Below, one piece after another: positions 46,264 through 54,956 of a stretch of 64,000 nucleotides of DNA (position 1 is its first letter; the number at the start of each line of letters is the position of its first letter). Below the pieces are notes generated by a model, which was given only the letters and a program-made list of their open reading frames with translations, searched no databases and was not told the origin of the DNA. Source of the DNA: Marivivens donghaensis (lineage in GTDB: Bacteria > Pseudomonadota > Alphaproteobacteria > Rhodobacterales > Rhodobacteraceae); the NCBI RefSeq assembly GCF_023541015.1, contig NZ_JALNPR010000003.1:186001-250000 (forward strand). The letters are read 5' to 3'. Position numbers and translations under genes: made by a program.

Positions 46264-46854
46264 TCACCAAACGTCAGGATCGATCCCCTGCTCTGCAAGG
46301 GCTGCGAATTTGTCCTGAAGGTATCGCTGGAACGGCTGGACCTCATACTGTCCTTCGGCAACATATTCGAGGGCAGAGAGATGGTGGAACGGTTTGAAAT
46401 AGCCCGGAAGCCGGAACGCTTCGGCACTGCGTAGATCCGTTGCCCCGACACGCGCGGCAGGGAAAAACACCTGAGTGGGCGTGAAATTTACACCCCATTT
46501 TTGCGCAAGCTCACGCTCTTCGATTTCTTCGCCGTCAAAGTCCAGAACGGCACGCGACCCCCACATATCCAACTGAACCACATCAAAGTTCTGGCTCATG
46601 TAGTCGGTGATTTCAGGACGTTGAAAATTCACCGCATGCAATTCGCGGCAATACGGGCAGCCCCTTTGTTCAAAGATGACCAATAACCCACGCCCGTTCG
46701 CAGCGGCCTCTTCATGGTCATAGGCGAGCTCTAAAAAACTATCGAGAAAGAACGGCTGATCGTGCAGCCCATCATCCCTCAGCACCAATTCAGCCAACGC
46801 AGGGGCCGCAGCAAAAGATGCCGCTACGCTGGCCACAAAAGTTCTGCGGTCCAT
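46264..46854 (-). CDS. SoxW-like thioredoxin-fold protein, exported
   Basis: A 196-residue protein with a Tat-like signal (MDRRTFVASVAASFAAAPALA, which has the Arg pair) and a thioredoxin domain with Cys-Pro-Tyr-Cys in EQRGCPYCRELH. It resembles SoxW and related periplasmic thiol reductants, although no sox genes are nearby. GGGAGG lies six bases before the ATG at 46854; the longer frame to 47067 runs back through the pntB terminator into pntB and is rejected. Confidence 0.85.
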   Translation of the reverse strand: MDRRTFVASVAASFAAAPALAELVLRDDGLHDQPFFLDSFLELAYDHEEAAANGRGLLVIFEQRGCPYCRELHAVNFQRPEITDYMSQNFDVVQLDMWGSRAVLDFDGEEIEERELAQKWGVNFTPTQVFFPAARVGATDLRSAEAFRLPGYFKPFHHLSALEYVAEGQYEVQPFQRYLQDKFAALAEQGIDPDVW

Positions 46855-46900
46855 TGGTTTCCTCCCTGTTCGCACAAGTACCATACCACAAGGCGGAACG

Positions 46901-46929
46901 AAAAAAGCCCCGCATTTCTGCGAGGCTTT
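46901..46929 (-). terminator. Rho-independent terminator after pntB
   Basis: Stem 46904-46914 with 46919-46929 (one C/A mismatch, loop of four) followed on the minus strand by TTTTTT. It starts 19 bases after the pntB stop and separates pntAB from the thioredoxin gene. Confidence 0.8.
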
Positions 46930-46948
46930 CTGTGCGTAACTGTGAAAG

Positions 46949-48424
46949 TTACTGGATTTTGGTGAGCAGTTCGTCGAGCGACTTTTTCGCGTCGCCGTAG
47001 AACATGCGGGTGTTCTCTTTGTAGAACAGCGGGTTTTCGATGCCCGAGTAGCCAGTACCTTGACCACGCTTGGATACGAACACCTGTTTCGCTTTCCAGC
47101 ATTCCAGAACCGGCATACCCGCGATTGGGCTGTTCGGGTCTTCTTGGGCGGCTGGGTTCACGATGTCGTTCGAGCCGATAACGATCGCAACGTCGGTCTC
47201 AGGGAAGTCCTCGTTGATCTCGTCCATTTCGAGAACGATGTCATAAGGCACCTTCGCTTCAGCCAAGAGAACGTTCATGTGACCCGGCAGACGGCCTGCA
47301 ACAGGGTGGATCGCAAAGCGAACGTTCTTACCACGTGCGCGCAGACGCTTGGTCAGTTCAGAGACCGACTGCTGTGCCTGTGCAACGGCCATACCGTAGC
47401 CCGGAATGATGATGATGTTGTCAGCTTCTTCCAAAGCCGTCGCCACGCCATCAACGTCGATCGCAACCTGTTCGCCTTCGATTTCCATCGCTGGGCCAGC
47501 AGTGCCGCCGAACCCGCCAAGGATTACGCTGACGAACGAACGGTTCATCGCTTTACACATGATGTAGGACAGGATTGCGCCCGACGAACCAACCAGCGCA
47601 CCCACAACGATCAGAAGGTCGTTGCCGAGCGAGAAGCCGATCGCAGCCGCAGCCCAACCCGAGTAGGAGTTCAGCATCGACACAACGACGGGCATGTCAG
47701 CGCCACCGATACCCATGATCAGGTGATAGCCGATGAACAGCGCCGCGAGGGTCATGATTGCCAGCGGCAGCATACCACCCGTGTTGAAGTACCAAACAAG
47801 GCAGAGCGCCGAGATGATCGCTGCGCCAGCGTTCAGCATGTGACCGCCCGGAAGCTTGGTCGCAGCCGAGGACACTTTGCCAGCCAGCTTGCCATAGGCG
47901 ATGACCGAACCAGTAAAGGTCACAGCACCGATGAAGATACCGAGAAACAGTTCAACACGCAGGATGCTCTGTTCAACAGGTGTTTTATGCGCCAGCAGTT
48001 CAGCGAATGCACCGAGGTGCATTTCATGTAGCATTGTCTGCTTGCCTGCTTCGGACAGGGTCGGCGACAGGCCACCCATGATCTCCATGACGTTCGAAAG
48101 TTCGAAGTGTGCGATAAAGCCAACGAACACAGCCGCCAGACCAACGAGAGAGTGCATCGCAGCAACCAGCTGCGGCATCTCTGTCATCTGAACCTTCATC
48201 GCGACGTAGTAGCCGATCAGACCACCGCCGATGATGAGCAGGACCGACAGCAACCACAGACCAGCGCCAGGGCCGACGAGGGTTGCTGCTACCGCCAGCG
48301 CCATGCCGACGATGCCATACCATACTGCGCGTTTTGCGCTTTCCTGACCCGACAGACCGCCAAGCGACAGGATGAAGAGGACAGCCGCGACCACATAGGC
48401 CGCTGTAGTAAATCCGAATTCCAT
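46949..48424 (-). CDS. pntB: NAD(P) transhydrogenase subunit beta
   Basis: A 491-residue subunit of proton-translocating transhydrogenase, which uses the proton gradient to reduce NADP with NADH. About nine membrane helices fill residues 5-270, then the NADP-binding domain III with [37 protein letters not shown] and [20 protein letters not shown], all family signatures. It follows pntA after 13 bases and ends before a terminator. Confidence 0.96.
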   Translation of the reverse strand: MEFGFTTAAYVVAAVLFILSLGGLSGQESAKRAVWYGIVGMALAVAATLVGPGAGLWLLSVLLIIGGGLIGYYVAMKVQMTEMPQLVAAMHSLVGLAAVFVGFIAHFELSNVMEIMGGLSPTLSEAGKQTMLHEMHLGAFAELLAHKTPVEQSILRVELFLGIFIGAVTFTGSVIAYGKLAGKVSSAATKLPGGHMLNAGAAIISALCLVWYFNTGGMLPLAIMTLAALFIGYHLIMGIGGADMPVVVSMLNSYSGWAAAAIGFSLGNDLLIVVGALVGSSGAILSYIMCKAMNRSFVSVILGGFGGTAGPAMEIEGEQVAIDVDGVATALEEADNIIIIPGYGMAVAQAQQSVSELTKRLRARGKNVRFAIHPVAGRLPGHMNVLLAEAKVPYDIVLEMDEINEDFPETDVAIVIGSNDIVNPAAQEDPNSPIAGMPVLECWKAKQVFVSKRGQGTGYSGIENPLFYKENTRMFYGDAKKSLDELLTKIQ

Positions 48425-48437
48425 GATCCCCTACTCC

Positions 48438-50009
48438 TTACGATTTCTGGAACATGGCGAGCATGCGCCGTGTCACGAGGAAGCCGCCGAAGATGTTGAT
48501 GCCGGCCATAAAGACCGAGAGCGCGGCGAGGATAATCACCAACCACGATCCGGACCCGATTTGCATCAGAGCGCCCAGAATGATGATCGACGAAATTGCG
48601 TTTGTCACAGCCATCAGCGGTGTGTGGAGCGAGTGGCTCACGTTCCAAATCACTTGGAAACCGATGAAGACAGAGAGAACGAACACGATGAAGTGCTGCA
48701 TGAACGACGCTGGAGCAACCAGACCGATCGCCAGAAGGATCGCACCACCGATAGCCAGCAGAGTAACCTGCTGTTTGGTCTGTGCTTTGAACGCGGCGAC
48801 TTCTGCAGCGCGTTTTTCTTCGGGTGTCAGCTCTTTCGGTTTTTCCTGCGATTTCGCAGCAATCGCCTGAATCTTGAGCGGCGGCGGCGGGAATGTAATC
48901 TCGCCTTCGTGAGTGACGGTCGACGAACGGATTACGTCGTCTTCCATGTTGTGAACCACGACACCGTCTTTGTTCGGGGTCAGGTCGGTCATCATGTGAC
49001 GAATGTTCGTCGCATAAAGGGTCGATGCCTGAGCCGCCATACGCGACGGGAAGTCAGTGTAGCCGATGATGGTCACACCGTTCGGGGTCACGATCTTTTC
49101 GTCTTTGACGGTCAGTTTGCAGTTGCCGCCTTTTTCAGCAGCAAGGTCAACAATGACCGAACCCGGTTTCATGGCCTGAACCATGTCCTCGGTCCAAAGC
49201 TCTGGCGCTTCGCGGTTCGGGATCAGCGCGGTGGTGATCACGATGTCGACTTCCGGTGCCAGCTCGCGGAATTTCTTCAGTTGAGCTTCACGGAATTCAG
49301 GCGAAGAAACCGATGCGTAACCGCCTGTTGCGGCGCCGTCTTGCTGTTCTTCTTCGAAATCGAGGTACACAAACTCTGCGCCCATCGATTCAACCTGCTC
49401 GGCCACTTCGGGACGAACGTCGAATGCGTAGGTGATTGCACCCAGAGAGGTCGAGGTACCGATTGCAGCCAGACCAGCCACACCAGCGCCAACAACCAGA
49501 ACTTTCGCAGGGGGAACTTTACCAGCAGCGGTGATCTGACCCGTAAAGAAACGACCGAAGTTGTTACCCGCTTCGATAACCGCACGGTAGCCCGCGATGT
49601 TCGCCATCGACGACAGCGCGTCCATCTTCTGAGCGCGCGAAATACGCGGAACCATTTCCATCGCAATAACGCTAGCGCCTTTCGAAGCAGCCAGTTTCAG
49701 GCCCTCTTCGTTTGCACCAGGGTTAAAGAAGGTGATCATGGTCTGGCCTTTGGACAGACGCTTGATCTCTGCGTCGGTCGGAATGCGGACCTTTGCAACG
49801 ATGTCGACAGCTTTGAACAGCGCCGCAGCGGTTTTCACCACTTCAACGCCAGCCTCTTTGTACATCTCGTCGGAAAAGCCAGCATTTGCGCCAGCACCGG
49901 ATTCGATTACGCACTCGTAACCTAGCTTCTGTAGATCCTTAGCCGAAGCAGGAGTCATAGCGACCCTGTTTTCGCCCTCGAGTATCTCTTTAGGTGCGCC
50001 GATTTTCAC
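48438..50009 (-). CDS. pntA: NAD(P) transhydrogenase subunit alpha
   Basis: A 523-residue alpha subunit with the NAD-binding domain I (about 1-380; [17 protein letters not shown], and [14 protein letters not shown] nearby) fused to the membrane part (about 400-523, with four helices); in some relatives these are two genes. I use the GTG at 50009, with AAGGGGG seven bases upstream, giving [20 protein letters not shown]; the frame opens at a TTG at 50015. Confidence 0.95.
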   Translation of the reverse strand: MKIGAPKEILEGENRVAMTPASAKDLQKLGYECVIESGAGANAGFSDEMYKEAGVEVVKTAAALFKAVDIVAKVRIPTDAEIKRLSKGQTMITFFNPGANEEGLKLAASKGASVIAMEMVPRISRAQKMDALSSMANIAGYRAVIEAGNNFGRFFTGQITAAGKVPPAKVLVVGAGVAGLAAIGTSTSLGAITYAFDVRPEVAEQVESMGAEFVYLDFEEEQQDGAATGGYASVSSPEFREAQLKKFRELAPEVDIVITTALIPNREAPELWTEDMVQAMKPGSVIVDLAAEKGGNCKLTVKDEKIVTPNGVTIIGYTDFPSRMAAQASTLYATNIRHMMTDLTPNKDGVVVHNMEDDVIRSSTVTHEGEITFPPPPLKIQAIAAKSQEKPKELTPEEKRAAEVAAFKAQTKQQVTLLAIGGAILLAIGLVAPASFMQHFIVFVLSVFIGFQVIWNVSHSLHTPLMAVTNAISSIIILGALMQIGSGSWLVIILAALSVFMAGINIFGGFLVTRRMLAMFQKS

Positions 50010-50080
50010 GGACAATCCCCCTTAAAATTTCCTCATCCAGAACCGCATACCCAAAGCAATTTTATTTCACAAGCGATGGT

Positions 50081-50109
50081 TATAAAGTATACAAATGCAT
50101 ACTGAACAA
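50081..50109 (-). promoter_or_regulatory. candidate sigma-70 promoter of pntAB
   Basis: On the minus strand TTGTTC (50109-50104) and TTTATA (50086-50081) stand 17 bases apart, about 70 bases before the pntA start. Confidence 0.45.
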
Positions 50110-50128
50110 GGCGTTAGAGTGTTAACGC

Positions 50129-50578
50129 TCACAACCAGCGTCGGGTTTTTAGGCAGTACCGCGCAAAGTCCGCGCGAAACGTTTTTCGCATCCGATTTTC
50201 CTCTGGGATGATGAAATGTTTTTCGATCCACCAGACGAAAATTGGCAATAATGGCAATGCGATAGGCGCATCGAGCCAGAGGATCGCCCCAGCCAGCACC
50301 AGCGCATCGCCCAGATAAATCGGATTTCGGGTCCGTTTAAAGATGCCCGACTGCACCAAATGGGTCGGAACGCGATGTGGTACGAAGGTCGTGCGCCATT
50401 TCCGCATCTCAACGACCGCAAGAAGCATCAAAATCACACCGCCACCGATCAAAACGCCCGACAGCAACTGCGTCAAAGGGTGTTCCAACGACAGATCAAA
50501 GGGATCATTCATACCCAGCCACCACGCGAGCGCGATGCACAGGGCCAACCAGACGGGGGGAATATCAATCATTTTCAT
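50129..50578 (-). CDS. isoprenylcysteine carboxylmethyltransferase-family membrane protein
   Basis: A 149-residue membrane protein with four hydrophobic segments and the C-terminal family signature: VQSGIFKRTRNPIYLGDALV and WWIEKHFIIPEENRMRKTF (the PEMT/ICMT methyltransferase fold with the Glu-Glu motif that binds S-adenosylmethionine). Bacterial members methylate isoprenoid or phospholipid-like substrates; the substrate is unknown. AGGG lies seven bases before the ATG at 50578. It is divergent from kynU. Confidence 0.85.
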   Translation of the reverse strand: MKMIDIPPVWLALCIALAWWLGMNDPFDLSLEHPLTQLLSGVLIGGGVILMLLAVVEMRKWRTTFVPHRVPTHLVQSGIFKRTRNPIYLGDALVLAGAILWLDAPIALPLLPIFVWWIEKHFIIPEENRMRKTFRADFARYCLKTRRWL

Positions 50579-50694
50579 GCGCCAACCCTGACTCTACGCG
50601 GATGAACTGTCACGCCCGATTTCGCGTCACGTCATGCGACAGGTGGGCGCGGTAGGGCTTGCCAAATCGTGCGGCACTATATTTCCATCGTGCC

Positions 50695-51888
50695 ATGACT
50701 GATTTCTCAAAAACCCGCGATATGTTCGATCTGCCCGAGAGCGTGATCTATTTGGATGGAAACTCCCTCGGCCCGCTGCCGCGCTCGGCTTCGGCTCGTG
50801 TTGCCGCGCGAATGGCCGTTGAATGGGGTGCCATGCTGATCACCGCTTGGAATAAGGCGGGCTGGATGGATGACCCGCGTCGGATCGGGGATCGCGTTGG
50901 ACGCCTCGTCGGTGCGGCGGCAGGAACAATCGTGATGGGCGATACCCTGTCGATCAAAGTGCATCAGGCTTTGGCATCTGCGTTAGACCTTCGTCCCGAC
51001 CGTCGGGTGATCCTCTCGGACACGGGGAATTTCCCGTCTGACCTCTACATGGCGCAGGGGCTCGTTGGGACCATTGGCAAAGGTCACAGCCTGAAAACCG
51101 TTGCACCTGAGGCGGTGATTGACGCGATTACGGATGAGGTCGCCGTCGTTATGGTGACAGAGGTCGACTACCGCACGGGCCGCAAACACGACATGGCCGC
51201 GATCATCGCCAAGGCCCACGCGGTCGGCGCATTGGTCATCTGGGATCTCGCGCATTCCGCAGGCGCTTTGCCCGTCGCCCTGACCGAGAGTGGCGTCGAT
51301 TTCGCTGTGGGCTGCACCTATAAATTCCTCAACGGCGGACCGGGTGCGCCTGCATTCATCTATGTCCACCCCGACCTCGCCCCGAACTGCCGCCCTGCCC
51401 TCTCTGGTTGGCTCGGCCACGAGGCACCCTTTGCCTTTGATCCCGACTACCGCGCTGGCGGTGGCATTGATCGGATGCGCTGCGGCACGCCACCCGTTTT
51501 GGCGCTGGCTGCTTTGGACGCAGCGCTGGATGTGTGGGACGAGGTGGACATGGACGACCTTCGGGCACGCTCCATCGAGCTATCAGAACGGTTCATCAAA
51601 GGGGTCGAGGCCGCCTGCCCGATGCTCACGCTTGTCAGTCCGCGTGACCCTGCCCAGCGCGGATCGCAGGTTTCTTTCGCCTTTGAAAACGGCTATGCCG
51701 CTATGCAAGCCGTGATCGCTCGAGGCGTCATTGGTGATTTCCGTGCGCCGAACATCATGCGTTTTGGTATCACACCGCTTTATCTCTCTGAGGACGACAT
51801 TGATCGCGCCGTAGAGATCATCGCGGACGTCATGACCAACCGCCTTTGGGACGATCATCAATACAAAAAACACGCCGCCGTCACGTAA
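50695..51888 (+). CDS. kynU: kynureninase
   Basis: A 397-residue PLP enzyme that cleaves kynurenine to anthranilate and alanine. The PLP lysine is Lys210 in GCTYKFLNGGPGAPAF; other motifs are YLDGNSLGPLPRSA, SDTGNFPSDLYMAQG, LIWDLAHSAGALPV and the C-terminal APNIMRFGITPLYLS. I use the ATG at 50695; the longer frame from 50659 is an artefact candidate. The tryptophan dioxygenase and formamidase genes are not in this window. Confidence 0.93.
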   Translation: MTDFSKTRDMFDLPESVIYLDGNSLGPLPRSASARVAARMAVEWGAMLITAWNKAGWMDDPRRIGDRVGRLVGAAAGTIVMGDTLSIKVHQALASALDLRPDRRVILSDTGNFPSDLYMAQGLVGTIGKGHSLKTVAPEAVIDAITDEVAVVMVTEVDYRTGRKHDMAAIIAKAHAVGALVIWDLAHSAGALPVALTESGVDFAVGCTYKFLNGGPGAPAFIYVHPDLAPNCRPALSGWLGHEAPFAFDPDYRAGGGIDRMRCGTPPVLALAALDAALDVWDEVDMDDLRARSIELSERFIKGVEAACPMLTLVSPRDPAQRGSQVSFAFENGYAAMQAVIARGVIGDFRAPNIMRFGITPLYLSEDDIDRAVEIIADVMTNRLWDDHQYKKHAAVT

Positions 51889-51947
51889 GCTGACCTTTCA
51901 GCGGAAAAAGTAAGTCCTATATCCTTCGTATCAATCAGGAGGCGATG

Positions 51948-52412
51948 ATGGCACGGACACTGACGATCAATGGGACCGCCCATGCGGTGGACTTGCCCGA
52001 TAATGTGCCCTTGCTCTGGGTGCTGCGGGACGCGCTCCACCTGACGGGCACGAAATATGGATGCGGCGTTGCGGCCTGCGGTGCCTGCACTGTGCACATC
52101 GATGGGGAGGCTGTTCGGTCCTGTCAGGTCGCGCTCGGCGATGTATGGGGTGCTGTCACCACCATCGAAGGGATCGGCACGCCAGGTTCCGTTGCCGTGG
52201 TCCAACAGGCGTGGATCGATCATCAGGTCGCGCAATGTGGCTACTGTCAGTCAGGCCAGATCATGCAAGCCGCCGCCCTCCTCGCGCAGAACACAGCCCC
52301 CACCGACGACGATATTGACGAGGCGATGAACGGCAACCTCTGCCGTTGTGGCACCTACCCCCGTATCCGCGCCGCGATCCATGACGCCGCCAAAAAACTG
52401 CAGGAGGCGTGA
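51948..52412 (+). CDS. iorA: isoquinoline 1-oxidoreductase alpha subunit type (2Fe-2S) protein
   Basis: A 154-residue protein with two [2Fe-2S] clusters, the small subunit of a molybdenum hydroxylase. Ligands: [22 protein letters not shown] (plant-ferredoxin type) and [11 protein letters not shown] with [13 protein letters not shown]. The ATG at 51948 has GGAGG five bases upstream; the ATG at 51945 is too near it. It overlaps the iorB frame at its end. Electron transfer partner of IorB; it lacks an FAD subunit, as in the isoquinoline oxidoreductase type. Confidence 0.9.
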   Translation: MARTLTINGTAHAVDLPDNVPLLWVLRDALHLTGTKYGCGVAACGACTVHIDGEAVRSCQVALGDVWGAVTTIEGIGTPGSVAVVQQAWIDHQVAQCGYCQSGQIMQAAALLAQNTAPTDDDIDEAMNGNLCRCGTYPRIRAAIHDAAKKLQEA

Positions 52413-52414
52413 TC

Positions 52415-54637
52415 ATGTCCCGCATCGGTAAAATCGCTCGCCGCACGTTTCTCTTTGGCGCTGTTGCTGTCACAGGCGGCGCGGCGTTCGGCTATTACAA
52501 AATGGTCGAAACGCCACCGAACCCGCTGACGCCTGACACAGGTGCCGCGCTAAATGCCTATGTGATGATCGACGCCTCGGGCATCACGATTGTCGCCCCC
52601 CGCGCCGAAATGGGCCAAGGCGTTCAGACCACACTAGCAGCCCTTGTCGCAGAAGAACTGGATGTCACGCTCGATCAGATCACAGTGATCCATGGTCCCC
52701 CCGCGAAGGCGTATTTCAACCAAGCGCTGTTGGGCAACGCGATCCCTGTGATCGACTACCAACGCAAACCTTGGGTGCACGATGCAGCCGAATTCGTTGG
52801 GAATGCTGCGAAATTCCTGAACCTTCAGGTGACGGGCGGTTCAACCTCAACCCGCGACGCCTATGTGAAAATGCGCGATGCAGGTGCGCAGGCACGGCAA
52901 ATGTTGATCGAGGCGGCCGCCAAACGGCTGAACGTCGCGGCGACAGACCTGCGGACCGAAACGGGCATGGTCATCGCGCCTGATGGCACTTCCATTCCTT
53001 ACACCGACCTCGCGACCGACGCCGCTGCCTTGCCTGCGCGAAACGTTACCCTACGCGATCCGAGCGACTGGAAAATCCTCGGTACCTCGCAGCCCCGCAC
53101 CGACATGGTCGCGAAATCGACGGGCACCGCGACTTATGGCGTCGATGTGCGTTTGCCCGACATGAGGTTCGCGACGGTCAAGATGAACCCCAAACGCTCT
53201 GGCATGCGTGGGTTTGATGCCTCTGAGGCGCTCCTGATGGATGGCGTTGAAAAGATCATCGATCTTGGTGATGGTGTCGCGGTGGTGGCGACAAATACGT
53301 GGCTCGCCATGCAGGCGGCTGAAGCAATCGTTTTTGACTGGGAGGACGCGACCTACCCTGCCGACACTGCCGCCCAGTTTGCTGTCATCGAACAGGCATT
53401 TGACGGCGCCCCGAACAGCACCGCCCGCGATGAAGGCGATGTTGAGAGCGTTCCAGCCGAGATCACTGCCGAATACCGCGTCCCCTTCCTCGCCCATGCC
53501 ACGATGGAGCCGATGACGACCACCGCGCTCTACACGGGCACAGCACTAGAGCTTTGGTCCCCGAACCAAGGTCCGATCCTCGTGCGCGATTGGTGCGCAA
53601 AGGCCGTTGGTTTAGAGCCCGAGCAAGTCACTGTTCACACGACCCTTATGGGCGGCGGTTTTGGACGACGTGGGGAATATGACTTTGCCGTCCTCGCCGC
53701 GCGTGTAGCCCGCGAAATGCCCGACACGCCCGTTCAGGTCACATGGTCCCGCGAAGAGGACATGCGCCACGATTTCTACCGCCCTGCCGCAATTGCCCGC
53801 CTGTCAGGCACTGTGCAGGACGGCAAAGCGGTGATGCTCTCTGCCGATGTCGCAGCGCCATCGTGTTCGCATCAAGCGATGGAACGCTGGCTCGGTCGTG
53901 CGATGGGTGGGCCTGACAATGAACTGGTCGCAGGCGTATACGACCAGCCCTATGCCATTCCGAACTATCGGGTCCGTGGATACAAAGCCGACCTCGACGT
54001 CCCCGTTGGGTTCTGGCGGTCTGTGGGCGCGAGCTACGGCGGCTTCTTCTTTGACAGTTTTATCGACGAAATGGCCCATGCTGCGGGACGCGATCCGATT
54101 GAGTTTCGTCTGGAACTCATTACCCCAGAACACGCGCCCAGCGCCAAAGTCCTCGAAACAGTTCGCGACATGTCGAACTGGAATAGTCCGCTCCCCGCGG
54201 GCGTCGGGCGCGGCGTGGCGTTTACCTATTCGTTCGGCACCCCCGTGGCCCAAGTCACCGAAGTGCGCGACACGGGCCGAGGCATCAAAATCGAAAACGT
54301 CTGGATTGCATGTGATCCGGGCGTCGCCCTCGACCCGAACAATATCAAGGCCCAGATGATGGGCGGCTGCATCTACGGCCTAACCGCGGCCATCCACGGT
54401 GAGATCACACACACAAACGGCGAAGTCGATCAGTTCAACTTCCCCGACTACGACGGCCTCCGCATGGCGAGTTGCCCGCAAATTGAAGTAAATGTTCTGG
54501 AAAATGCACCTCACATCAGTGGCGTAGGAGAGCCAGGAACGCCCCCAGCGGCGCCTGCATTGGCCAATGCATTGTTCAGCCTGACGAAACAAAGGCCTCG
54601 GAGCCTTCCTCTGTGGCGCGATTATAGCTTCGTCTAG
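52415..54637 (+). CDS. iorB: molybdopterin-binding subunit of an aldehyde oxidase/IorB-type hydroxylase
   Basis: A 740-residue large subunit binding the molybdenum cofactor. It opens with a Tat signal (ARRTFLFGAVAVTGGAAFGY), so the complex is probably exported folded. Motifs include AEMGQGVQTTLAALVAEELD, GGGFGRRGEYDFAVLAARVA and, at the C-terminus, VGEPGTPPAAPALANALF, where the Glu is the catalytic base of the family. AGGAGG lies seven bases before the ATG at 52415. Substrate unknown (aldehydes or N-heterocycles). No XdhC-like insertion factor is in the window. Confidence 0.88.
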   Translation: MSRIGKIARRTFLFGAVAVTGGAAFGYYKMVETPPNPLTPDTGAALNAYVMIDASGITIVAPRAEMGQGVQTTLAALVAEELDVTLDQITVIHGPPAKAYFNQALLGNAIPVIDYQRKPWVHDAAEFVGNAAKFLNLQVTGGSTSTRDAYVKMRDAGAQARQMLIEAAAKRLNVAATDLRTETGMVIAPDGTSIPYTDLATDAAALPARNVTLRDPSDWKILGTSQPRTDMVAKSTGTATYGVDVRLPDMRFATVKMNPKRSGMRGFDASEALLMDGVEKIIDLGDGVAVVATNTWLAMQAAEAIVFDWEDATYPADTAAQFAVIEQAFDGAPNSTARDEGDVESVPAEITAEYRVPFLAHATMEPMTTTALYTGTALELWSPNQGPILVRDWCAKAVGLEPEQVTVHTTLMGGGFGRRGEYDFAVLAARVAREMPDTPVQVTWSREEDMRHDFYRPAAIARLSGTVQDGKAVMLSADVAAPSCSHQAMERWLGRAMGGPDNELVAGVYDQPYAIPNYRVRGYKADLDVPVGFWRSVGASYGGFFFDSFIDEMAHAAGRDPIEFRLELITPEHAPSAKVLETVRDMSNWNSPLPAGVGRGVAFTYSFGTPVAQVTEVRDTGRGIKIENVWIACDPGVALDPNNIKAQMMGGCIYGLTAAIHGEITHTNGEVDQFNFPDYDGLRMASCPQIEVNVLENAPHISGVGEPGTPPAAPALANALFSLTKQRPRSLPLWRDYSFV

Positions 54638-54812
54638 AAAGGCACTGTTTCCAAATGGAGCAAATTTTCTAACCTTTTGGACATAATGATGCCCCAATTC
54701 GCCACGGACTCACCACGATAGGCCCCAATTAACGCCCCAGTAGCTACCCATACCTATTCTCAAGGAAATGCCCGCAGTCCGATTCGATTGCGCTGAATAG
54801 TGTGGAAGTACG

Positions 54813-54905
54813 ATGCCTACTGGTTATCTCGTTAGTTTGAACGGAACGTCCCTGGACACCAATGATACGGTGTCCACGACCGCGACTTCGTTCACGGCCG
54901 CATAG
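54813..54905 (+). pseudogene. apparent N-terminal exon-like fragment of the RTX-Hint gene, ended by an amber codon
   Basis: An ATG at 54813 opens a frame that reads MPTGYLVSLNGTSLDTNDTV and stops at TAG (54903-54905), codon 31. The frame is the same as that of the 1546-codon frame downstream (144 bases, 48 codons, from this ATG to the GTG at 54957), and the residues after the stop (TIGTGSLEYNYNT) continue the same kind of sequence. MPTGYLV is the usual N-terminus of Rhodobacterales Hint-domain proteins as I remember them. A CAG or CAA to TAG change would explain it. Confidence 0.7.
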
Positions 54906-54956
54906 ACAATCGGCACGGGCTCTCTCGAGTATAACTACAACACGTTCCTCATTATC

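Noticed and set aside
48423-49925. 500-codon open frame on the plus strand opposite pntA
   Set aside because: It mirrors the codon bias of pntA, and pntA has all family motifs.
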